This document shows positions 1 through 5,083 of a stretch of DNA of 8,014 bases, piece after piece. Position numbers and translations under genes: made by a program. Every line of letters begins with the position of its first letter. Position 1 is the stretch's first letter. The notes under the pieces were generated by a model that saw only the letters and a program-made list of their open reading frames with translations, did no database searches and was not told the DNA's origin. The stretch spans positions 1 to 8,014 of the forward strand of contig JANYEO010000083.1 of the NCBI GenBank assembly GCA_025363025.1, in the 5' to 3' direction. The DNA is from Opitutia bacterium. Its GTDB lineage: Bacteria; Verrucomicrobiota; Verrucomicrobiia; Opitutales; JANYEO01.

Positions 1-170
1 AGCACGGTGATGCCGAAAAGCATTCAAAAGCATGCATGAAAGCTCAATCTTATTAGAAGGCATATTTCTTCCGCGTAATGCCAGTTTCAGGTAGGTCTAT
101 GTATTCTAGTTTTAGCCCAGTGCCCGTTGCATAACGCATGCTTTTGAATGCCTTCGAGTCTCACCGTGCT
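1..170. repeat. Large imperfect inverted repeat, possible dispersed repeat or MITE-like element
   Basis: Bases 1-35 and 136-170 are reverse complements at 29 of 35 positions. The outer 10 bp (AGCACGGTGA against TCACCGTGCT) and the inner 16 bp (GCATTCAAAAGCATGC against its complement) are perfect, and the differences fall in a 9-base stretch between them. The 100-base interior has only weak internal pairing, such as GGCAT at 59-63 with ATGCC at 78-82. The arrangement suits a small non-autonomous mobile element, a dispersed intergenic repeat, or a structured RNA with a long closing stem. The left arm begins at the first base of the window, so it may extend further, and target-site duplications cannot be judged. 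No transposase is present. The repeat itself is directly visible; its nature is inferred. Confidence 0.6.
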
Positions 171-316
171 CACGTACTAAAACGTACGCTCCGCGCGCCT
201 CCACTCGAAATCTCTTCAAAATCAAAGCATTCTTCAAGCGGTCCCTTTAAGTACAGCGCCAAATAAAAAATCTTATGCAGTCTTGCCTCCCTAGGTTGAG
301 ACTTTCAGGCTTTGAT
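171..316. other. Gene-free stretch with a small hairpin and a start-less open frame
   Basis: No supported gene lies here. Bases 173-177 (CGTAC) and 184-188 (GTACG) form a 5-bp hairpin with a 6-base loop just outside the inverted repeat. On the minus strand one frame is open for 44 codons (304 to 173, stop at 170-172). It has no ATG, is preceded by a stop at 305-307, and reads in a rather protein-like way (for example FDFEEISSGG). A second minus-strand frame gives a 28-codon ATG reading frame at 139-53. Both are too short and unsupported to call as genes. They may be decayed coding sequence or chance reading of a repeat element. Confidence 0.4.
261..303 (-). terminator. Possible weak terminator of the STAS gene
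   Basis: Downstream of the STAS stop codon, reading the minus strand, AGTCT (303-299) can pair with AGACT (283-279). A T-rich tract, TTTTTTATTT, follows at 270-261. The stem is only 5 bp, with a small inner CCT/AGG pairing, and 8 bases separate it from the T run. This is a poor intrinsic terminator and may be chance. Confidence 0.22.
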
Positions 317-667
317 TTAATCTTTAAACAGCATTCTAGCTTCTTCTAGACTGTTAACTAAGGGGAAAAGCAGTGTGAATCCTGAGTTTTCGAAGACTTC
401 TTGCACAAAGCTTGTAGCGGAGAGCAAGATAAGTTGGCGGCTATTTGTTTTAAGTTGTTTGCCTGTTTCTAGAATAACGCGTAGGCCAACGGAGCTTATA
501 TAATCAATATCGCTTAAATCGAGAATGAGACCCGGGGCCCCTTCGCTTAAATGGGTTTCGAGCCTTTCTTGAAAGGCATTGGCAGTTGAGAGATCTAAGC
601 GGCCAGAAGGCTTGGCTATCCAATATTGGGCATTTTCTTTATCGCAACTAAAAATTAAAGGGGGCAT
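317..667 (-). CDS. STAS-domain protein, anti-sigma factor antagonist family
   Basis: This 116-residue protein is a single STAS domain of the SpoIIAA/RsbV type, a normal length for the family. Such proteins bind anti-sigma-factor kinases in the cytoplasm and release a sigma factor; their activity is switched by serine phosphorylation. Visible signs are the first-strand block around GRLDLSTANAFQ (22-33), then LILDLSDIDYISSVGLRVIL (47-66). The latter carries the conserved turn with candidate phosphoserine Ser59, or Ser58. A hydrophobic strand LILLSA and a C-terminal helix SLEEARMLF follow. No partner kinase, phosphatase or sigma factor is in view, so the regulatory target is unknown; the domain is also used in chemotaxis-like and other signalling scaffolds. 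The ATG at 667-665 is the only sensible start. No Shine-Dalgarno sequence precedes it, but a sigma-70-like promoter does. The gene diverges from gluQ with 17 bp between start codons. Confidence 0.88.
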   Translation of the reverse strand: MPPLIFSCDKENAQYWIAKPSGRLDLSTANAFQERLETHLSEGAPGLILDLSDIDYISSVGLRVILETGKQLKTNSRQLILLSATSFVQEVFENSGFTLLFPLVNSLEEARMLFKD

Positions 668-703
668 TTTGTCATAATAAAGCTATGAAAGACCCAATGA
701 CAA
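668..703 (-). promoter_or_regulatory. Sigma-70-like promoter for the STAS gene, probably leaderless
   Basis: On the minus strand TTGTCA (703-698) matches the -35 consensus at 5 of 6 bases and TATTAT (679-674) matches the -10 at 5 of 6. They are separated by 18 bp. Six bases separate the -10 from the ATG at 667, so transcription would start at or next to the start codon. This agrees with the lack of a Shine-Dalgarno sequence. The -35 lies inside the first codons of gluQ. Assignment is from consensus matching only. Confidence 0.45.
673..678 (+). promoter_or_regulatory. Possible -10 element for gluQ
   Basis: CATAAT matches TATAAT at 5 of 6 bases and lies 6 bases before the ATG at 685, again predicting a start at or near the initiation codon. 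It overlaps the minus-strand -10 of the STAS gene. No recognisable -35 is found 16 to 18 bp upstream, so this is weaker than the opposite promoter. Confidence 0.25.
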
Positions 704-1542
704 GCTATCGTGGTAGAATTGCGCCGACACCCTCAGGGTATTTGCACCTAGGGCACGCTCAGACATTTGCCATTGCCCAAAAACGGGCAAAAGCCCAAGG
801 AGGGCGTTTGATTTTGCGAGTAGAGGATTTAGATGAGGCCCGTTGTAAGGCAGAGTTTACCCAGGGACTTTATGAGGACTTGCATTGGGCAGGTTTAACT
901 TGGAATGAGGGGCCGGATGTTGGGGGGCTTTATGGGCCTTATATTCAGAGTCAACGTCGCGCTTTTTATTTAAAAGCGTGGGAAGTCCTTAAAAATAAAG
1001 GTGCTATTTATGCGTGTACGCATTCGAGAAAGGATGTTGAAAATGCGACCCAGGCGCCGCACGAGGAGGATGAAGCGGAGCCTGTTTTCCCTCGTCGTTT
1101 AAGGGCAGTTGAGGGGGCAGGGCAGGAGCGCTCGGTGCCCGCTGGGGTGAATTGGCGCTTTCGGGTGCCAGATGGAGAAAAGATTTTTGTGTTAGATGAG
1201 AGACTGGGGCCTATCATTTATGTAGCAGGTGAAGACTTTGGGGATTTTTTGGTGTGGAGACGGGATGATGTGCCGGCGTATGAGTTAGCGGTTGTAGTTG
1301 ATGATGCTGAAATGGCTATTACGGAGGTCGTCCGAGGAGAAGATTTGTTAAAATCAACAGCTCGTCAGTTACTACTTTACCGAGCACTTGGATTGGCGGT
1401 TCCTGCTTTTTGCCATGTACCATTAGTAAAGGACAGTAGCGGAAGGCGCTTAGCTAAGCGGGATAATGCTATGAGTTTGCGAGGGTTGCGAGAAAAAGGG
1501 ATTTCTAGAGAGCAAGTAAGGGGGCTGCTGAGTGATGCATAA
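685..1542 (+). CDS. gluQ: Glutamyl-Q tRNA(Asp) synthetase (GluQ/YadB family)
   Basis: The 285-residue protein is a truncated glutamyl-tRNA synthetase: it has the class I catalytic core and no anticodon-binding domain, as expected for GluQ (full GluRS is about 470). GluQ attaches glutamate to the queuosine base at the wobble position of tRNA(Asp) in the cytoplasm. Visible motifs are RIAPTPSGYLHLGHAQ with the HIGH-type signature HLGH at 21-24, RVEDLD, a core block GDFLVWRRDDVPAYELAVVV, VRGEDLL, and the KMSKS-equivalent RLAKR at 255-259. The usual zinc site (CxC, then Tyr and Cys) appears degraded: the region reads Cys111-Thr-His113, and the later Tyr/Cys positions are Phe135 and Leu139. The ATG at 685 lacks a Shine-Dalgarno sequence. 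The in-frame ATG at 697, preceded by GAAAG, is a credible alternative giving 281 residues. The 3' end overlaps the ATPase gene by 8 bases. A GluRS-like paralog with another tRNA-related role cannot be excluded. Confidence 0.9.
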   Translation: MKDPMTSYRGRIAPTPSGYLHLGHAQTFAIAQKRAKAQGGRLILRVEDLDEARCKAEFTQGLYEDLHWAGLTWNEGPDVGGLYGPYIQSQRRAFYLKAWEVLKNKGAIYACTHSRKDVENATQAPHEEDEAEPVFPRRLRAVEGAGQERSVPAGVNWRFRVPDGEKIFVLDERLGPIIYVAGEDFGDFLVWRRDDVPAYELAVVVDDAEMAITEVVRGEDLLKSTARQLLLYRALGLAVPAFCHVPLVKDSSGRRLAKRDNAMSLRGLREKGISREQVRGLLSDA

Positions 1543-3442
1543 GCCTGTTAATTCTATCACAGCTGTGCCAGCGGGTATATGGTGGCGCTTAGGGATAGGG
1601 TTTGTCATTGCAGGGCAGGCGATGGTCTTTAGCTTGGGGATGAATATAACGCCGCTTGAGGCCTTCTCTTTTGAATATTGGGTCCTCCATGGCCTGCTTA
1701 TGGGGTCGGCTTTAGTTGTTATCGTACTTTTAGGGCCTCGTCTTTTTAAAGAAACGGGGCGGGCTATAGTGCGAGGGGAGGTAACGGTTGAAGCTATGTT
1801 TTGCTTGAGTGCACTTGGGGCTTTGGTGGCTTCCGCAATTTCAACTATTAGAGGCGAGGGGCCTGTTTTTTATGAAGTCGTGGCGATTGTGCTTTCGATT
1901 TATACGTTAGGCAAGACTGTGGCTTTGCAAGCAAAAGATAAGGTGTGGGCTGAGGTAAGAAAATTAAGAGAAGTGGCAGGTAAAGCACACGTACTCGATG
2001 CCCAAGGGACTGTTAGCCTGTGCGAGCTGAAGGAGGTGGGAGTCGGAGCCAGGGTAGTGGTTGAGCCGGGGCAGATGATTACCGTTGATGGGATTATTTT
2101 TGAAGGGGAGGCCTATATTGAGCAAGCCGCCATGACAGGAGAGCCAGCGCCAGTGCGTTATAAAAAAGGAGATGTTGTACTGGCGGGCACTTATAGCCTT
2201 GATGGGCGATTGGTCGTTGAAGTTCAAAAAGTTTTAGGTGAGCGCCTTTTGGATGCTGTGCTCAGTATTGTTGAGGGGGTCTCCATTAAGCCGTCACGCT
2301 TACAGGAGCAGGCGGATCGCTTTATGCAAGGGTTTGTGCCGCTTGTACTCTGTGTGAGTATAGCTACTTTTATCGTATGGTATGTGTATGCTGATTGGAC
2401 GGTAGCGCTTTTTAATAGTATGGCTGTTTTGCTCGTGGCCTGTCCTTGTGCTTTGGGGCTTGCGACTCCTATTGCGGTGTGGAGTGCTTTATGGAATTTA
2501 TCTAGTCATGGACTTGTGATTAAAACAGGGGTGTTTTTGGATGCATTGGGTCATTCAACCTTGTGGGTGTTTGATAAAACGGGTACCCTGAGTGAGGCGG
2601 CTTTGCGTTTAGGCCATTGGGCGTATGAGCCTGAGTGGAAAGAGCAAGAAGGCCTGTTACAAGCATTAGTTTGCGGGATAGAGGCAGGCTTAACACACCC
2701 TATTGCGCGCACTTTTCGAGGTCTGTTAGGAGATTTTAAAGTTAGAGTATTGACGCGTAATTGGATTGCAGGGGGGGGCGTTGAGGGGGAGGTTATTTTG
2801 AATGAAGTGATTTGGAAGGTAAGAGTAGGTAATTTAATGTGGCTTGGGCAGGGAAGCGAGGCGCCAGGGAAATGGATAGGGGTTGAAATTAATGGCCGTT
2901 ATGCAGGGAAAGTAGCCCTAGAAGAAGGCCTTCGTTCTGACGCGGTGGAATCTTTAAATGCCTTGGCAGATGCTGGCCTGCGACTTGCCATTTTGACGGG
3001 AGATACGGCGCCCCTTTGGGAAAATATAGGGAATGTTGAAGTTTATTCAGCCCAAAGCCCACTGGATAAAGTTAACTGGGTTAAAAAATGGCAAGCTGAG
3101 GGGGAGAGGGTTGTATTTGTCGGAGATGGTTTAAATGATGCAGCAGCTATGGCTGAGGCGGCTACGGCTGTGGCTATGAATGGAGCCGTTGCATTAACGG
3201 CGGGTACTGCTTCAGCCGTGCTGATGGGGGAGGTATTGCAACCGCTTGTCCTTGCTTTAAAAGTAGCGAGGCGAGTACGAGCGAGTGTTCGTAGTAATAT
3301 TATAATCGCCTTAAGCTATAATATAGTGGGGGTTTGTTTAGCGGCTGGAGGTTATTTGCATCCTGTAGTTGCAGCCTTGCTAATGGGATTCTCGAGTGGA
3401 GTGGTGACTTATCGGGCGTTAAAGGCTGCTTGTGTTGTTTAA
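1535..3442 (+). CDS. Copper-type P1B ATPase lacking an N-terminal metal-binding domain
   Basis: This 635-residue heavy-metal P-type ATPase moves metal across the cytoplasmic membrane using ATP. Eight membrane segments are apparent near residues 17-36, 47-69, 87-107, 113-131, 268-287, 290-313, 588-605 and 609-627. Motifs are actuator TGE (201-203), transport-site CPC (303-305), phosphorylated Asp347 in DKTGTLS, the P1B-specific His388-Pro389, GGGVEG (413-418), a TGDT hinge, and GDGLND (530-535). CPC together with Tyr595-Asn596 and Met617-x-x-Ser-Ser points to Cu(I), as in CopA or CcoI/FixI. There is no HMA (GMxCxxC) domain, which makes it shorter than most relatives. DKTGTLS replaces the usual DKTGTLT. 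ATG 1535 is chosen over GTG 1532 because AAGGGGG at 1518-1524 is suitably placed. The start lies inside the end of gluQ, so the two are probably co-translated. A role supplying copper to a terminal oxidase is plausible but rests only on nearby ACIII genes; copper export is the alternative. Confidence 0.9.
   Translation: MHKPVNSITAVPAGIWWRLGIGFVIAGQAMVFSLGMNITPLEAFSFEYWVLHGLLMGSALVVIVLLGPRLFKETGRAIVRGEVTVEAMFCLSALGALVASAISTIRGEGPVFYEVVAIVLSIYTLGKTVALQAKDKVWAEVRKLREVAGKAHVLDAQGTVSLCELKEVGVGARVVVEPGQMITVDGIIFEGEAYIEQAAMTGEPAPVRYKKGDVVLAGTYSLDGRLVVEVQKVLGERLLDAVLSIVEGVSIKPSRLQEQADRFMQGFVPLVLCVSIATFIVWYVYADWTVALFNSMAVLLVACPCALGLATPIAVWSALWNLSSHGLVIKTGVFLDALGHSTLWVFDKTGTLSEAALRLGHWAYEPEWKEQEGLLQALVCGIEAGLTHPIARTFRGLLGDFKVRVLTRNWIAGGGVEGEVILNEVIWKVRVGNLMWLGQGSEAPGKWIGVEINGRYAGKVALEEGLRSDAVESLNALADAGLRLAILTGDTAPLWENIGNVEVYSAQSPLDKVNWVKKWQAEGERVVFVGDGLNDAAAMAEAATAVAMNGAVALTAGTASAVLMGEVLQPLVLALKVARRVRASVRSNIIIALSYNIVGVCLAAGGYLHPVVAALLMGFSSGVVTYRALKAACVV
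2771..2778 (+). repeat. Homopolymer G8 tract inside the ATPase gene
   Basis: Eight consecutive G encode most of Gly413-Gly-Gly, part of the nucleotide-binding GxG motif of the ATPase. A one-base slip here would frameshift the protein before the phosphorylation-domain GDGLND motif. The reading frame is intact in this sequence. Confidence 0.85.
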
Positions 3443-3458
3443 TTTTTGAAGCCTTTAA
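3419..3458. terminator. Possible terminator hairpin between convergent genes
   Basis: TTAAAGGCT (3419-3427) and AGCCTTTAA (3450-3458) form a perfect 9-bp inverted repeat around a 22-base loop. It spans the ATPase stop codon and most of the 32-bp gap to the convergent gene's stop. The position suits a shared terminator, but the loop is long, the stem is AT-rich, and only a short AT tract follows on either side. Confidence 0.35.
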
Positions 3459-3474
3459 TATATTCGATTTAAGA

Positions 3475-4164
3475 TTATTCTTTGGGTAGCAATGGAGCTT
3501 CTTCGCGCTCGGATTGGGATGTTTCTGTTGTTTGATTTTTATTATCAAATATTAGCTTGAAGTCAGAAAAACGGGCTATGCTGGTCGAAGGGAACTCTCC
3601 CGTGAATGGCATTTTTGTAGTTTCAAATGAATAGTTAATTTTTAGAGCATTGGATAGTTTACATAAGATTACTTCTGTAATAGGATATATCCAGTAAGAT
3701 GCGTATACGTTTTGGTTTGTTGTAGAGGGAGTTATATTGATGTTTAAATTGTTGTTGGATGTTCTAACGGAGTTGTTTTTCTGTTTCACAGAGGTATTGT
3801 TGTTCTTTTTTGGTTTCAGCAGTAATGTTTCGGTCATTGCATCTGCATTGACCAATTTTAGTATTAAGTGAGAGTCTTTGAGAAAATTAATTTTTTCATT
3901 CGAGTAAAAAAAGGTACATAAGTATATGAAGCGGTTTGACGAATAAAGATCTATTTCTAGTAAGTGCGCATCGGTAGTTGAAACATAATTATTGGCCATT
4001 GTAATTGTTTGCGTTTCCCGAAATTCATTGTATTCAGATGCTATCTTATAAGGCGATGATCTAGTTTTTTGCTTACTTGAATGTATGTTTGCTGGGTAGT
4101 TTTTCTTATAATATCTGCAAGATATTCTACTTTTATGCTGGGCTAATACACTTAAAGTTGCCAT
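3475..4164 (-). CDS. Hypothetical Asn-rich protein of unknown function
   Basis: I do not recognise this 229-residue protein. It has no signal peptide or membrane segment. A basic N-terminal stretch (1-55) is followed by a strand-rich block (about 65-118, with alternating hydrophobic residues such as LLEIDLY and LILKLV), an asparagine-rich linker (12 Asn in residues 121-152), and a second strand-rich block (about 153-208). The tail is charged (SEREEAPLLPKE). This could be two beta-rich lobes joined by a flexible linker, but that is a guess from the pattern. The gene is clearly more AT-rich than its neighbours: bases 3721-3780 contain 19 G or C of 60, against 30 of 60 at 5221-5280. The ATG at 4164 has no Shine-Dalgarno sequence; an internal ATG at 3999 would give a 174-residue form starting MANNY. 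It is convergent to the ATPase gene and divergent from the ACIII operon. It may be a recently acquired or fast-evolving orphan. The open frame is long for AT-rich DNA, which favours a real gene. Confidence 0.6.
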   Translation of the reverse strand: MATLSVLAQHKSRISCRYYKKNYPANIHSSKQKTRSSPYKIASEYNEFRETQTITMANNYVSTTDAHLLEIDLYSSNRFIYLCTFFYSNEKINFLKDSHLILKLVNADAMTETLLLKPKKNNNTSVKQKNNSVRTSNNNLNINITPSTTNQNVYASYWIYPITEVILCKLSNALKINYSFETTKMPFTGEFPSTSIARFSDFKLIFDNKNQTTETSQSEREEAPLLPKE

Positions 4165-4169
4165 TATCT

Positions 4170-4209
4170 GTTGAAACTGCGTAGATCAACCGCCTGAGTA
4201 GTAACTACT
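4170..4209. promoter_or_regulatory. Inverted repeats in the divergent intergenic region upstream of the ACIII operon
   Basis: The 49-bp gap between the divergent genes holds a perfect 13-base palindrome, AGTAGTAACTACT (4197-4209), ending four bases before the ATG at 4214. It also holds a looser pair, GTTGA (4170-4174) with TCAAC (4186-4190). Either could bind a dimeric regulator or form a hairpin at the 5' end of the operon mRNA. TTGAAA at 4171-4176 resembles a -35, but no good -10 follows, so the promoter is not located with confidence. Confidence 0.35.
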
Positions 4210-4213
4210 TTTG

Positions 4214-4399
4214 ATGGAAAAAACTATAAATAATCGCCGGACCTTTCTTAAGAAGCTTGGACTCACTTTAGCTGCTGGGCTGGCTTTGCCCCGCATTTTA
4301 TGTGGGCAATCTGTGCCTGAAAAAGCGCAACAAGCCTCTTCGCTTCCCCTTCAAGCTAAAAAAGAGCCGCGAGCGGTTGCTCGCCAAGGGAGTCGTTAA
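4214..4399 (+). CDS. Small twin-arginine signal protein heading the ACIII operon
   Basis: This 61-residue protein begins with a clear Tat signal: basic n-region, twin-arginine motif RRTFLKK (8-14) and hydrophobic stretch LGLTLAAGLALP (15-26). The remaining 35 residues are polar, rich in Gln, Ala and Lys, and end in a basic tail (AVARQGSR). There is no canonical AxA cleavage site, and RILC (27-30) is not a good lipobox, so the peptide might stay membrane-anchored. The architecture resembles the short Tat-target proteins found beside formate dehydrogenase genes, though no such enzyme is here. It lies 30 bp upstream of actA in the same direction, so it is probably co-transcribed and acts in or around ACIII assembly; that role is inferred. 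It could also be the remnant of a longer Tat substrate. ATG 4214 is preferred over TTG 4211; no Shine-Dalgarno sequence is visible. Confidence 0.65.
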   Translation: MEKTINNRRTFLKKLGLTLAAGLALPRILCGQSVPEKAQQASSLPLQAKKEPRAVARQGSR

Positions 4400-4429
4400 C
4401 CCGAGTATTGGCTTCTATTTCTTGTTCCT

Positions 4430-5083
4430 ATGGCGAATATTTTCCCTAAATGGTCTAATAAAGTTCCGCTAAAAGCGGTGATTGCAATAAAGCTGGTTTT
4501 GTTAGCTGTTATTGTAGGCTTCACTTATTACGCGACCCCTAAATACATTAACGTTGGGTATCAACCCATTCAACCTGTTGCGTTTGATCACTATTTGCAC
4601 GTGACGCAACTGGGGCTTGATTGTCGCTATTGTCACTTTAGCGTTGATAAATCTGCCACTTCAGGTGTGCCCGCCACGAATACGTGCATGAATTGCCATA
4701 GTGCAATATTAACTGATAGCCCAGCTTTAGCCTTGGTGCGGCATAGTTATGAATCGGGCGACCCTATCCCTTGGGTGCGGGTGCATAAAGCGCCAGATTA
4801 TGTTTACTTTAACCACTCAGCGCACGTGAACCGTGGCATTAGCTGTGTAGAGTGTCATGGGCAGGTCAATGAAATGGAACGTGTGTATCAAGCAAAACCG
4901 CTAAGCATGTCTTTTTGCCTAGATTGTCACCGCGAGCCAGAGAAACATGTTCGCCCCTTAGACCAAGTTTATAACCTTACGTGGAAGGCCGAAAGCGAGC
5001 AAGCTCAGCTCGAAATGGGCCGCAAATTCGTCCACGATTGGAAAATTAATCCTCCCACCAGTTGCTCAGGTTGCCATCGATGA
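4430..5083 (+). CDS. actA: ActA, pentaheme cytochrome c subunit of alternative complex III
   Basis: The 217-residue protein has one N-terminal membrane segment (about 15-37) followed by an extracytoplasmic domain. That domain has five CxxCH heme-c sites: CRYCH (65-69), CMNCH (86-90), CVECH (139-143), CLDCH (163-167) and CSGCH (212-216, one residue before the C-terminus). Five hemes, a single anchor and actB immediately downstream match ActA. ActA takes electrons from the ActB Fe-S arm and passes them toward a cytochrome c or terminal oxidase. Additional histidines (for example in FDHYLH and FNHSAH) could be distal heme ligands. The stop codon overlaps the actB start (ATGA), indicating translational coupling. 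The ATG at 4430 has a pyrimidine-rich upstream sequence instead of a Shine-Dalgarno. Heme attachment would need cytochrome c maturation genes, which are not in this window. Confidence 0.93.
   Translation: MANIFPKWSNKVPLKAVIAIKLVLLAVIVGFTYYATPKYINVGYQPIQPVAFDHYLHVTQLGLDCRYCHFSVDKSATSGVPATNTCMNCHSAILTDSPALALVRHSYESGDPIPWVRVHKAPDYVYFNHSAHVNRGISCVECHGQVNEMERVYQAKPLSMSFCLDCHREPEKHVRPLDQVYNLTWKAESEQAQLEMGRKFVHDWKINPPTSCSGCHR

Noticed and set aside
1..316. tRNA, 6S RNA or another known RNA gene
   Set aside because: No cloverleaf is visible. The long closing stem recalls 6S RNA in size, but the interior shows no convincing conserved bubble or apical stem, so I kept it as an inverted repeat.
1008..2227. 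Minus-strand frames at 1008-1217 and 1964-2227
   Set aside because: Both are opposite conserved motifs of GluQ and the ATPase and have no supporting start context.
3300..3548. Minus-strand frame crossing the ATPase end and the orphan gene end
   Set aside because: It overlaps the conserved last membrane segments of the ATPase and the C-terminus of the orphan, and its sequence is low in complexity.
4300..4306. Lipobox in the small Tat peptide (RILC)
   Set aside because: The -3 and -1 positions are Arg and Leu, which do not fit the lipobox consensus.
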